In this document: positions 34,774 to 43,115 of the stretch, piece by piece | Position numbering within the stretch: the stretch's first letter is position 1 | How the letters are laid out: the number at the start of each line of letters is the position of its first letter | Assembly (NCBI GenBank): GCA_052116865.1 | Contig: JBQKKG010000011.1 | Location: 1 to 64,000 of the forward strand | DNA length: 64,000 nt | Source of the DNA: CAUPWF01 sp963515125 | GTDB lineage: Bacteria; Bacillota; Clostridia; Lachnospirales; Lachnospiraceae | Direction: 5' to 3' | Notes under the pieces: model-generated | Databases searched by the model: none | What the model was told of the DNA's origin: nothing | Seen by the model: only the letters and a program-made list of their open reading frames with translations | Translations under genes and position numbers: made by a program

Positions 34774-34933
34774 TGGGATTATAAGAGAGCTAAATCATTA
34801 TTAATTAGGAGAAAACAATGTCATGAACATCATATTCTGCGGCCTTTATACAATTGTTTTTTGTGTATGATTGTGATAGAGTAATCACATCATGGAAGTT
34901 TAATTCGATATTTTAAGAAATGAGGTAGAGCCA

Positions 34934-35599
34934 ATGATGTGTCAGGGGAATCATACGAACTTGTATTATGAAAAATATGGAACTGGAGAACCACTCATTC
35001 TTCTCCATGGAAACGGGGAAACACATGAAATTTTTGATAAGGCAATTCCCCTTCTTGCGAAACATTTTACGGTATACGCACTTGACAGTCGTGGCCATGG
35101 GAAAAGTGAAGATGTGCTGGAATACCACTATGCGGATTTTGCCGAGGATGTAAGATGTTTTATTGAAGTACTAAAACTGAAACGTCCGATTCTTTATGGT
35201 TTCAGTGATGGTGGAATTATCGGCTTGTTGCTTGCTGTCCAGTACCCAGTGCTGCTGTCGCAAATAATTATAAGCGGCGCAAATACAGTGCCAGAAGGAA
35301 TTAGAACGGGTTGGCTGAAGTTATTCCAATGTATTAACGCAATTGTAAAAGAACCAAAGATGAAAATGATGCTGACAGAACCCCATATTACTGCAGAGAT
35401 GTTGCATAATATTGTGATTCCGACCACAGTATTGGTAGGAAGTCGTGACATGGTTAAAAAGAGTCATACAGAGTTTATTGCCGATCATATTCCTAATAGT
35501 ACACTCCGTATTTTACCGGGGGAGGGACATGGAAGTTACATCGTACATAGTGAAAAGATTGCAAGACTAATTTTAAGTAGAACGATTGAGGCCTCTTAA
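34934..35599 (+). CDS. Alpha/beta hydrolase
   Basis: 221 residues with the fold signatures in order: LILLHGNGETHEIF (oxyanion HG), LDSRGHGKS, nucleophile elbow GFSDGG (Ser), acid Asp in VGSRDMV and catalytic His in PGEGHGSYIVHS. It is shorter than typical (about 250-280), with a reduced cap region. It is cytoplasmic, with no signal peptide. GAGGTAGAGCCA precedes the first of two adjacent ATGs. The natural substrate, an ester or similar compound, is unknown, and neighbours give no clue. Confidence 0.85.
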   Translation: MMCQGNHTNLYYEKYGTGEPLILLHGNGETHEIFDKAIPLLAKHFTVYALDSRGHGKSEDVLEYHYADFAEDVRCFIEVLKLKRPILYGFSDGGIIGLLLAVQYPVLLSQIIISGANTVPEGIRTGWLKLFQCINAIVKEPKMKMMLTEPHITAEMLHNIVIPTTVLVGSRDMVKKSHTEFIADHIPNSTLRILPGEGHGSYIVHSEKIARLILSRTIEAS

Positions 35600-35636
35600 A
35601 TTTTTGATACTTATATTTCAATCAAGTAATAGAGAA

Positions 35637-35672
35637 ACTTCTCTGTCAAGAATCGACAGAGAAGTTTTTTCT
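35637..35672 (+). terminator. Rho-independent terminator
   Basis: AACTTCTCTGTC (35637-35648) and GACAGAGAAGTT (35655-35666) form a perfect 12-base stem, then TTTTCT. It ends the hydrolase gene. 35673-35840 holds no gene that I can see. Confidence 0.9.
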
Positions 35673-35847
35673 ATATACTGACAACAAAATCTGTTTAAAC
35701 ACTTGATTTTTTACAATATATACCGTGACGGAACGGATTGTCTTATCTTTACAGAGAATATTTTTAAGAGCCGATATCATTAGGAATGAGTTGCACGTAG
35801 ATTTGAGAAATTAATAATCCTTTGTTAGCTTATAAGCCTTTAAAAAA

Positions 35848-35886
35848 ATAAAGCTGTATGAGTGAAAATGATACAGCTTTATTTTT
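35848..35886. terminator. Bidirectional terminator
   Basis: ATAAAGCTGTAT and ATACAGCTTTAT form a stem flanked by A and T runs (35842-35886). Placed directly after the minus-strand gene at 35896-36216, it can end that gene. Confidence 0.75.
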
Positions 35887-35895
35887 GTTATATTG

Positions 35896-36216
35896 TTATT
35901 CGTCTTGAGTACAATATGCATTGTCATATTCTTCAACACTTGTGCATCCACATTCTATAAAGGTATCACCAATCTTAACGGATGCTCCGAACTCTACTGG
36001 AATATCGATTTTAATTGTCTGAGTTATTGTAAAATCACAGCTGCCATTTTCCTTTCCGCAACATTCATTACAAGCAGGTGTAATAATCATGTCACCACAA
36101 CAGTGGAATGAAGCAGGACCTGTTATTGCATATGGAGTTACGGACACGGGAAGGCAAATTGTTGCAAGCTGACTTCCAACTCCAGAGCAAGCTTGTGGTG
36201 TTTGATTTTCAGCCAT
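35896..36216 (-). CDS. Cys-rich hypothetical protein A
   Basis: 106 residues with eleven Cys. The core pattern ICLPVSVTPYA, a CCG, spaced Cys, CDFTITQTIKIDIPVEFGA, then GDTFIEC is shared with the neighbour at 36407-36763, so the two are paralogs. There is no signal peptide or membrane helix. GAGGGTCTTTTAAT on the minus strand precedes the ATG. I do not know the family. A small, Cys-rich, beta-predicted cytoplasmic protein in a probable spore former could be a spore-coat or exosporium part, cross-linked through Cys, but this is only an inference. Confidence 0.7.
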   Translation of the reverse strand: MAENQTPQACSGVGSQLATICLPVSVTPYAITGPASFHCCGDMIITPACNECCGKENGSCDFTITQTIKIDIPVEFGASVKIGDTFIECGCTSVEEYDNAYCTQDE

Positions 36217-36353
36217 ATTAAAAGACCCTCGGTTTATGATGTTTATAACATTATATGTAAAAAATCTTATTTTGTTATAATTTAGCTAAAATCATATAAT
36301 AAATTTTACTCTTATAGAAGATTCATATTGAAAAGAATGTTATATACATAGAG

Positions 36354-36386
36354 GTGTGAGGCTATTTATAATAAATAACCCCACAC
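36354..36386. terminator. Stem-loop after the 36407-36763 gene
   Basis: GTGTGAGGCTATTTA (36354-36368) pairs, with small bulges, with TAAATAACCCCACAC (36372-36386). It is a likely transcript end for the minus-strand gene, although a T run on the minus side is lacking. Confidence 0.5.
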
Positions 36387-36406
36387 GTGTTACTTTTTAA
36401 TACAAA

Positions 36407-36763
36407 TTATAAATTATCTGTAGGTTTACAGTTCGTGCAGATATTATCTGCAGAAGCATCGATACAATCAACAAATGTGTCGCCAACTGATGCATAGGCG
36501 CCAAAGTCAACTGGTACTTCTACCCATATTGTTTGACTTATAGTAAAATTACAAACACCATTTTTAATACCTTTGCAAACAGTACTTCCAGCTGAAACTT
36601 TTGCTTTACCGCAACAAGTAGTTTTGGTTGTTCCTATTTTTGCAAAAGGTGATACAGTTACGGGAACACAAATATTAGTTTTTTGATAACCAACAGCAGG
36701 ACAAGTAGCATACTTACTAGTGATTTGTGATGGATTTATATCAGTATAATTAGTCATTGTCAT
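36407..36763 (-). CDS. Cys-rich hypothetical protein B
   Basis: 118 residues with nine Cys. It shares NICVPVTVSPFA, CCG, CNFTISQTIWVEVPVDFGA and VGDTFVDC with protein A at 35896. The order and spacing of these blocks match, so the pair came from duplication. It has its own ribosome site (AAAGGAATTA on the minus strand) and is divergent from the BusR-like gene. Function unknown; the same spore-surface guess applies, without direct evidence. Confidence 0.7.
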   Translation of the reverse strand: MTMTNYTDINPSQITSKYATCPAVGYQKTNICVPVTVSPFAKIGTTKTTCCGKAKVSAGSTVCKGIKNGVCNFTISQTIWVEVPVDFGAYASVGDTFVDCIDASADNICTNCKPTDNL

Positions 36764-36799
36764 TAATTCCTTTCATAGATATACAATATTTTATGTTAA

Positions 36800-36815
36800 T
36801 AACAGTTTTTTGTTA
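36800..36815 (+). promoter_or_regulatory. Candidate autoregulatory operator of the BusR-like gene
   Basis: TAACAGTTTTTTGTTA is an inverted repeat (TAACA/TGTTA). On the opposite strand the right half reads AAGTAACA, the same word as in the repeat at 37592-37607 before the PII-like gene, which suggests a shared regulator. A TATAAT lies at about 36855, downstream. Confidence 0.4.
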
Positions 36816-36918
36816 CTTCTTAGGAATAAAAACAAATCCATGGTAAAAATAGTGTATAATAAAAGAGTAAAGGTTGTAAGGAAGATGTAAATATTTTGAT
36901 TAGAAAGGGTAAAAATAG

Positions 36919-37581
36919 ATGTCTAATACAGAAACTAATGTTAAAAATCAAAGAAGTTCCATGCTTCGTTATCAACATATTGCAATAGAATTAGCAACGC
37001 GTATTGTAAGTAGAGAGTTTCAAGAAGGGCAAAAAATATTTGCGCGTTCAACATTAGCCAGTCAGTATAAAGTATCAGCTGAAACGGCAAGAAGGGCAAT
37101 CTGTGTATTAACAGATCTTAATATAGTTAGTTCGGAAAAAGGTAGTGGAGTCACGATAGAATCTTATGAAAATGCAGAAAAATTTATACAACAACAAGAA
37201 AGTCGGCAATCATTAGATGTAATAAAGAATAATATTCTTTGCTGTATTGAACAACAGAGAAAAGATATGGATAATTTGGATTTACACTTGACGGAATTGG
37301 TTTCTGCAACAGAACACTTTCGTTCCTTAAACCCATTTGTTCCATTTCAGATTTTAATTACCACGGACTGCTTATATGTGAATCAAAATGTTACAGATAT
37401 AAAATTTTGGCAAAATACAGGAGCTACAGTTGTAGCAGTGTTAAGAGAGAATCAAACATTGATATCACCTGGTCCATATGTACAATTATTAGAAAACGAT
37501 ATTATTTTTATCGTCACTCAAGACTCGAATCCAGATGTAGTTACTCATTTTTTATATAATAAAAAACATAATTTCAAATAG
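36919..37581 (+). CDS. BusR-like regulator: GntR-type HTH plus RCK_C (TrkA-C) domain
   Basis: 220 residues. Residues about 15-85 form a winged helix (IAIELATRIVSREFQEGQK, then ASQYKVSAETARRAI and a LNIVSSEKGSG wing). A helical linker (about 90-135) leads to a C-terminal RCK_C domain (GATVVAVLRENQTLISPGP, then LLENDIIFIVTQ). This combination is that of BusR, the tetrameric repressor of streptococci and lactococci that binds cyclic-di-AMP and controls osmolyte uptake. It lies directly before a PII-like protein and a CPA2 antiporter, and matching inverted repeats precede both units. Confidence 0.85.
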   Translation: MSNTETNVKNQRSSMLRYQHIAIELATRIVSREFQEGQKIFARSTLASQYKVSAETARRAICVLTDLNIVSSEKGSGVTIESYENAEKFIQQQESRQSLDVIKNNILCCIEQQRKDMDNLDLHLTELVSATEHFRSLNPFVPFQILITTDCLYVNQNVTDIKFWQNTGATVVAVLRENQTLISPGPYVQLLENDIIFIVTQDSNPDVVTHFLYNKKHNFK

Positions 37582-37591
37582 TAGAGAATTC

Positions 37592-37639
37592 TTTACAAAG
37601 TAACAACTAGGTGATAAAATGAAGTTGTCACTTTGCAAA
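37592..37639 (+). promoter_or_regulatory. Promoter with long inverted repeat before the PII-like/antiporter genes
   Basis: TTTACA at 37592-37597, 17 bases, TAAAAT at 37615-37620. TTTACAAAGTAACAAC (37592-37607) covers the -35 and GTTGTCACTTTGCAAA (37624-37639) covers the start region. They are inverted copies matching at 14 of 16 positions. The arms contain GTAAC/GTCAC words like those bound by BusR proteins, so this is a strong candidate site for the regulator at 36919. Confidence 0.65.
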
Positions 37640-37654
37640 GGAGGATAAGAAACT

Positions 37655-38008
37655 GTGAAATTGTTATATTTTGTATTAAATAAGACAGAAAAGCTGGATG
37701 AAATTTTGGCAGAATTTATTCAGTGGGGGATTAAGGATGCAACAATAGTTGATAGTATGGGAATGGTACGCTTACTAAATAGTAAATATGATGAAGATGA
37801 GTTGCCATTTTTAGGATCAGTTCGTGCATTTTTGAAGAAAGATTTTGAAAAAAGCAAATTGATTATGATTGTTTTGGACGAGTGTAAAGTTCCAGTAGCC
37901 ATTCAAGCTATAGAAAATGTAATCGGAGATTTAACAAAGAAAGATACAGGCGTCGTATTTACTGTTCCGATTGATTTTGTAAAGGGGTTCTATAAAGGTG
38001 GAGAATAA
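37655..38008 (+). CDS. PII-like (CutA/GlnB-fold) small regulatory protein
   Basis: 117 residues from a GTG seven bases after GGAGGATAA. The pattern MKLLYFVLNKTEKLDEILAEF, IKDATIVDSMGM, SKLIMIVLD and IQAIENVIGDL is the ferredoxin-like beta-alpha-beta repeat of PII-like proteins. It lacks the GlnB T-loop uridylation motif. It overlaps the antiporter gene by 11 bases, so translation is coupled, and it probably gates or senses for that transporter. The ligand is unknown; adenylyl nucleotides are usual in the superfamily. Confidence 0.65.
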   Translation: MKLLYFVLNKTEKLDEILAEFIQWGIKDATIVDSMGMVRLLNSKYDEDELPFLGSVRAFLKKDFEKSKLIMIVLDECKVPVAIQAIENVIGDLTKKDTGVVFTVPIDFVKGFYKGGE

Positions 38009-39191
38009 AATTATTTTTGCATTAGCTATCATGTTGCTAAGTGGCATTTTATGTGGACGTCTTGTAAAACAGATAAAATTGCCAAATGTAACAGGCTATC
38101 TGATTGCTGGATTATTGTTAGGGCCATCCGTTTTTAATATTATCCCACAATCTATGATAAGTGGATTTAGTATTATTTCAGATTTGGCACTTGCATTTAT
38201 TGCACTTACGGTTGGTCTTGGATTTAAGTTTAGTTATTTTAAGCGCGTTGGAACAGCACCGATTGTGATTGCAATTTTTGAATCGTTCGGAGCAATCATT
38301 CTAGTATCTATTGTGCCCATTTTATGTGGATTTGATATGAAATTTTCCATTATGCTTGGAGCAATTGCAGCTGCAACAGCGCCAGCACAAACATTAATGG
38401 TTATCAATCAATACAAAGCAAAAGGCTCACTAACAAATATGTTGTTAAGTGTAGTTGCAATTGATGATGCGGTAGCTCTTATAGGATTTGGATTTGCATC
38501 TACGATTGTAAAAACAATGTCTTCGAAAGACAGTAATATCTGGCTTTCTATTATGAGTCCATTTTATCAAATTATTGTATCGGTACTTCTTGGAATTGTT
38601 TTTGGAGTAGCTCTTGTTGTTATCAACAGATATTTTAAAAAGCATTCAAATAGACTGCCAATTATGATTGCCATATCGGCAGCAGCTTATTGGTCGGCAG
38701 AGACATTAAATGGATCAGCTTTGATGGCTTGTATGGCTATGGGAGCAACCATTGTAAATATATCTGAGGAAAGCGAAGATATCATAAATATTATTGATGA
38801 CTTCACCCCACCTATTTATATTATATTTTTTATCATATCAGGTGCCGGGTTCGAGATATCAGCGTTAGGTAGTATTGGTATTATTGGTGCGATTTATGTC
38901 ATAATGAGGGTTATTGGAAAAATGCTTGGAGCCTTTACGGGAGGTAAAATCACTCATCAGGAGCAAAAGATTTGTAAGTATCTAGGACCCACACTTATGC
39001 CACAGGCTGGGGTTGCGTTGGGTCTAATTGTTGTGGCAAGTAAAATAGTGCCCGATTATGCAGCCGACATTAGAACGACTATACTTTGTTCCACATTTAT
39101 ATACTCTATTATTGGGCCAGTTGTAGCAAAACTGGCACTTGAAAAGGCAGGAGAAATTAAAATCCTAGCGACGAGTGAAGGGAAAAGCTAG
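37998..39191 (+). CDS. CPA2-type cation:proton antiporter
   Basis: 397 residues starting at GTG 37998. About 12 membrane helices; the pattern NVTGYLIAGLLLGPSVF and a central AAATAPAQTLMVINQ, with ALIGFG in the neighbouring helix, matches the Na+/H+ or K+/H+ exchanger domain. It has no cytoplasmic RCK or CBS tail. That control may instead come from the separate PII-like and BusR-like proteins upstream. K+ or Na+ efflux during osmotic or pH change is the likely job. Confidence 0.88.
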   Translation: MENKIIFALAIMLLSGILCGRLVKQIKLPNVTGYLIAGLLLGPSVFNIIPQSMISGFSIISDLALAFIALTVGLGFKFSYFKRVGTAPIVIAIFESFGAIILVSIVPILCGFDMKFSIMLGAIAAATAPAQTLMVINQYKAKGSLTNMLLSVVAIDDAVALIGFGFASTIVKTMSSKDSNIWLSIMSPFYQIIVSVLLGIVFGVALVVINRYFKKHSNRLPIMIAISAAAYWSAETLNGSALMACMAMGATIVNISEESEDIINIIDDFTPPIYIIFFIISGAGFEISALGSIGIIGAIYVIMRVIGKMLGAFTGGKITHQEQKICKYLGPTLMPQAGVALGLIVVASKIVPDYAADIRTTILCSTFIYSIIGPVVAKLALEKAGEIKILATSEGKS

Positions 39192-39255
39192 CATTCGAAA
39201 ATTTATTTTAGAAATATTTCCCCAAAGAAAGGGAATTTTACTTAGGAGAAGAACT

Positions 39256-41058
39256 ATGTTAAAAAACATGAAAATAGGAAAAAAACTAATATTAACTTTT
39301 GTGGCAATATCTTTGATAGCCAGTATCTCTGGTGTAGTTTCTGTTGTAGCAATGAAAAGTAGCGATACAAGATATTCAAATGCATTAATAGACTATGGAT
39401 TTGCGCAGGGAAATATTGGAAAGGCCATGCTTGCTTTGTCAAAATGTCAAACGTCTGTCTGTAATATCATTAGTTTTACAAATCAACAAGATATAGAAGC
39501 ACAAAAGAAGCAGTTTGAGGAAAATTGGAAAGAGTATCAAGAAGTATATGAGCCAGATGTAAAAAAAAGCTTAACATCTCAAGAAGCTAGAACCATATTT
39601 GAGAAAATTACAGAGGCAAAGAACGAGTGGGTTCAAATTAAAGAAACTACAATCAACTTAGGAGATACAACGGATATAACCCAGACAGAGTTGGCCCATA
39701 AAATGGTAGTGACAGAACTTATACCTGCTTTTGATGAGCTTTATTCTCAGTATAAAAATCTGATGAACGATAAGATAACAAGAGGAAATCAATTAAGCAA
39801 TGAATTAACGACTACTAGCCATATGTTAATCGTTGCATCCAGTATTATTATAATAATTTCCATAGCGATTTCTATTATACTAGGAATCATTATTTCAAGA
39901 GGGATTGCAAAACCAATTGGGCTTTGTGCTGATAGACTAAATAAATTATCAAAAGGTGATTTACAGTCGCCAATACCGGACATACATACACAAGATGAGA
40001 CGGGAATTCTTGCTAATTCAACAGGGGATATTGTAAATACGATAGTTGGAATCATCGGAGATATGTCGTATGCACTTGCTGAATTGGGAAAGGGAAATTT
40101 TACTGTGGACAGCAAAGCAAAAGAATTGTATATAGGAGATTTTAAGCCTTTGGCGGATTCAATGAATAAAATTATTGACAATTTATCATTGACACTTTTT
40201 CAGATTAATCAAGCTTCTGATCAAGTTTCCAGTGGTTCGGAACAAGTATCAATTGGAGCACAAGCATTAGCACAGGGAGCAACGGAACAAGCTTCCTCTA
40301 TTGAAGAATTATCTGCTACTATAACAGAAATTTCAGAGCAAATAAAACAAAATGCCTTGAATGCAGAGCATGCTAAGAGTGAGGCTGAAAAAGCTGGTAC
40401 TGAGGTGATAGAGAGTAATACGCAAATGCAAGAAATGATTGCTGCCATGGATGAGATTAGTAATAAATCTAATGAAATCAGCAAGATAATTAAAGCGATT
40501 GATGATATAGCTTTTCAAACGAATATTCTTGCACTTAATGCGGCTGTAGAAGCAGCCCGTGCAGGAGCAGCCGGAAAAGGATTTGCAGTAGTTGCCGATG
40601 AAGTTCGAAATCTTGCTGGAAAGTCGGCAGAAGCGGCAAAAAGTACATCGGCTCTAATTGAAGAAACGGTTGATGCGGTGCAAAAAGGTGCTGAGATAGC
40701 CAATAATACAGAAAGAGCTATGCTTGGTGTGGTTGATGGTGCAAAAGCTGTTGAAGATTTAGTGGATCAAATTGCATTGGCATCGAACGAACAAGCAAAT
40801 TCAGTTGGACAGGTTACCATAGCTGTGGAACAAATATCTAGCGTTGTGCAGAATAATTCTGCAACAGCGGAAGAAAGTGCAGCAGCTTCCGAAGAGTTGA
40901 ATGGGCAAGCACAGATGCTGAAAGATTCCGTACAAAATTTTAGATTGAAAAATGTATCTTATGTAGAAACAAATCATTCATATGATACGGACAATTCTAT
41001 CTTGGAACATGATAACTTAAATCAAAGCGGGGAATATAAAATAGATTCAAAATACTAA
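39256..41058 (+). CDS. Methyl-accepting chemotaxis protein (four-helix-bundle sensor)
   Basis: The ATG at 39256 after TTAGGAGAAGAACT is preferred over an upstream in-frame ATG. About 600 residues: first membrane helix about 10-30, an outside helical domain of about 155 residues of the 4HB_MCP type (SDTRYSNALIDYG), second helix about 190-212, HAMP, then a cytoplasmic signalling domain with the conserved hairpin tip FQTNILALNAAVEAARAG. It is probably a membrane chemoreceptor; the ligand is unknown. No che genes adjoin it. Confidence 0.93.
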   Translation: MLKNMKIGKKLILTFVAISLIASISGVVSVVAMKSSDTRYSNALIDYGFAQGNIGKAMLALSKCQTSVCNIISFTNQQDIEAQKKQFEENWKEYQEVYEPDVKKSLTSQEARTIFEKITEAKNEWVQIKETTINLGDTTDITQTELAHKMVVTELIPAFDELYSQYKNLMNDKITRGNQLSNELTTTSHMLIVASSIIIIISIAISIILGIIISRGIAKPIGLCADRLNKLSKGDLQSPIPDIHTQDETGILANSTGDIVNTIVGIIGDMSYALAELGKGNFTVDSKAKELYIGDFKPLADSMNKIIDNLSLTLFQINQASDQVSSGSEQVSIGAQALAQGATEQASSIEELSATITEISEQIKQNALNAEHAKSEAEKAGTEVIESNTQMQEMIAAMDEISNKSNEISKIIKAIDDIAFQTNILALNAAVEAARAGAAGKGFAVVADEVRNLAGKSAEAAKSTSALIEETVDAVQKGAEIANNTERAMLGVVDGAKAVEDLVDQIALASNEQANSVGQVTIAVEQISSVVQNNSATAEESAAASEELNGQAQMLKDSVQNFRLKNVSYVETNHSYDTDNSILEHDNLNQSGEYKIDSKY

Positions 41059-41075
41059 GTGTTATAACATCCCAA

Positions 41076-41146
41076 AAGAGACTATCGTATGAAGTGATTG
41101 TTTTCGCTGTCTACTGACAGGAGAATAGTATATTGCGATAGTCTTT
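41076..41146 (+). terminator. Terminator with long branched stem
   Basis: AAGAGACTATCG near 41076 pairs with CGATAGTCTTTTT ending near 41146, enclosing a GCTGTCTACTGACAG inner hairpin. It ends the chemoreceptor gene. The remaining gap to 41335 is AT-rich and holds the rbs regulator promoter. Confidence 0.65.
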
Positions 41147-41298
41147 TTAAATTATATATTGAAAAATTATCTAAAAAAAGGAAATGATTTTAGTAATAGT
41201 TAACAAAATAAATATAATATAATTGGTGAAAGCATATAAAATGGTAAATATATATAAAAAAATATTTACAAAAACAAAAATGAGTGATATATTAAACA

Positions 41299-41312
41299 TG
41301 TAAACGGTTACA
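41299..41312 (+). promoter_or_regulatory. LacI-type operator 1
   Basis: TGTAAACGGTTACA, an imperfect palindrome with the central CG typical of LacI/CcpA-family sites. It lies 23 bases before the regulator start, so autoregulation is likely. Confidence 0.8.
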
Positions 41313-41334
41313 TATCCGTTGAAATGAGGAAGAC

Positions 41335-42348
41335 ATGAATATAAAAGAACTAGCAAAAGAAATCGGGGTTTCATCTGCTACAATATCTAGAGTGATTAAT
41401 AATTCAGGATATGTGAGTGAAGAGACTAGAAAAAAGGTGCTTTGGGCAGTTGAAGAATATCAATATGTGCCCAATGCAATAGCAAGGAGTTTAAGCACGA
41501 GAGATACTCATAGTATTGGGGTGATTATTCCTGATATAGAGAATGAATTTTTCTCTAGTATTATTAGTGGAATTAGCGAAGTCGCAGAAGAGAATGGCTA
41601 TAACATTCATTTTATGGGTAGTAATGAAAACAGTCAATCCGAGCATGCTTTTTTAGAAACAGTAGCAAAACAAAGATTAGCAGGTGTTATCATTACTCCA
41701 GTATCAGAGGAGGATAGCATAACAAGAGAAAAACTTCTTAGAATGCAGGAAAGTGGTATTCCGGTAATTTTAGTTGACCGTGATATTTCAGGTGCAAAAT
41801 TTGAAGGGGTCTTTGTTGATAACCTATCAGGGGCATATGATGGTGTATCTACGTTAATTGAGGCTGGGCACAAAAAGATTGCTATAATAACAGGACCCGA
41901 GACTTCCAAACCAGGTAAAGAGCGACTCAAGGGATATAAAAATGCGATGGAACAAGCAGGATTATCTATTAAGGAAGAGTATATTATATCTGGAGATTTT
42001 AAAATTGAAAAAGCGTATCAATGTACGGAACAATTACTTCAGTTAGAAGATTCTCCTACGGCTATCTTTTCGTCGAATAACTTGACAACCATGGGGTGCT
42101 TAAAGTATTTTACAAAAAATAAAATAGAAATTGGAAGACAAATTTCCATCGTGAGTTTTGATGATATAGAAATTTTAAAATTAATCGAATACAAGTTGTC
42201 GGTGGTAGCTCGAGATGCTAAGCAACAAGGTAGGGAAGCTATGCATCTAATGTTAAAAAGATTAAATCTGAAAGAGGTTCCAAAGAATCCGGTTAGAATG
42301 AATATTCCATATCAAGTGCTACTACGAGGTTCAGAGAAAATGAAATAG
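41335..42348 (+). CDS. rbsR: LacI family regulator of the rbs operon (RbsR-like)
   Basis: 337 residues: N-terminal HTH MNIKELAKEIGVSSATISRVIN plus hinge helix NAIARSLS, then a periplasmic-binding-like effector domain (IIPDIENEFFSSIISGISE). Identical operators at 41299, 42387 and 42421 lie before this gene and before deoC, which supports self-control and control of the operon. The inducer should be ribose, deoxyribose or a phosphate of one. TGAAATGAGGAAGAC precedes the ATG. Confidence 0.9.
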   Translation: MNIKELAKEIGVSSATISRVINNSGYVSEETRKKVLWAVEEYQYVPNAIARSLSTRDTHSIGVIIPDIENEFFSSIISGISEVAEENGYNIHFMGSNENSQSEHAFLETVAKQRLAGVIITPVSEEDSITREKLLRMQESGIPVILVDRDISGAKFEGVFVDNLSGAYDGVSTLIEAGHKKIAIITGPETSKPGKERLKGYKNAMEQAGLSIKEEYIISGDFKIEKAYQCTEQLLQLEDSPTAIFSSNNLTTMGCLKYFTKNKIEIGRQISIVSFDDIEILKLIEYKLSVVARDAKQQGREAMHLMLKRLNLKEVPKNPVRMNIPYQVLLRGSEKMK

Positions 42349-42386
42349 TTTAGTGCCCGAGAGGGTGCTAAATATTTTCATAAAAA

Positions 42387-42434
42387 TGTAAACGGTTACA
42401 TAAATTTTTTTGCACTATTATGTAAACGGTTACA
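42387..42434 (+). promoter_or_regulatory. Paired LacI-type operators 2 and 3 before deoC
   Basis: TGTAAACGGTTACA at 42387-42400 and the same 14 bases at 42421-42434, 34 bases apart centre to centre, close to three helical turns. This spacing places both boxes on about the same face of the DNA and fits cooperative repression of the operon. Confidence 0.85.
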
Positions 42435-42458
42435 CAATGAAAAGGAGAGGTAAGTAAA

Positions 42459-43094
42459 ATGAATATCAGTAAAAAAATTGATCACACAATGTTAAAAGCA
42501 GATGCAACAACAGAAACTATTATAAAATATTGTGAAGAAGCAAAAAAATATGGATTTGCTTCAGTTTGTGTAAATAGTGTCCATGTACCACTTGTAGCAA
42601 AAGAGTTACAAGAAAGTGAGGTAAAAGCTTGTTGTGTAGTGGGTTTTCCATTGGGGGCCATGTTGACTACAGCAAAGGCATTTGAAGCATCTCAAAGTGT
42701 AAAAGCAGGAGCGGATGAGGTAGATATGGTGCTTAATATTGGGGCATTAAAAGAAAAGAATTACGAATTTGTATATGAAGATATTAAGGCTGTGGTAGAG
42801 GCATCTAAGCCGGCAATTGTAAAAGTAATTATTGAAACCTGTTTATTAACAAATGAGGAAAAAGTAAAGGCATGTGAGTTATCAATCAAAGCAAATGCAG
42901 CCTTTGTTAAAACGTCTACTGGATTTAGTACAGGGGGGGCAACACCTGAGGATGTCGCACTAATGAAAAAAACGGTAGGAGACAAGGCATTCGTAAAGGC
43001 AAGTGGTGGAATTAGAACAGCAGAAGATGCAAAGGTAATGATTGATGCAGGAGCAGATAGAATTGGCGCCGGTAATGGAGTAGTGCTTATATAG
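42459..43094 (+). CDS. deoC: Deoxyribose-phosphate aldolase
   Basis: 211 residues, typical short bacterial DERA. It splits 2-deoxyribose 5-phosphate into acetaldehyde and glyceraldehyde 3-phosphate. Schiff-base Lys lies in AFVKTSTGFSTGGAT; other active-site blocks are DHTMLKADAT, EVDMVLNIG and KASGGIRTAEDA. First gene of the operon behind two LacI operators and AAAAGGAGAGGTAAGTAAA. Its place at the head of a ribose-type operon suggests that the sugar handled is deoxyribose, or both pentoses. Confidence 0.95.
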   Translation: MNISKKIDHTMLKADATTETIIKYCEEAKKYGFASVCVNSVHVPLVAKELQESEVKACCVVGFPLGAMLTTAKAFEASQSVKAGADEVDMVLNIGALKEKNYEFVYEDIKAVVEASKPAIVKVIIETCLLTNEEKVKACELSIKANAAFVKTSTGFSTGGATPEDVALMKKTVGDKAFVKASGGIRTAEDAKVMIDAGADRIGAGNGVVLI

Positions 43095-43115
43095 AAGATA
43101 GAAGGGAGTAAGGTC

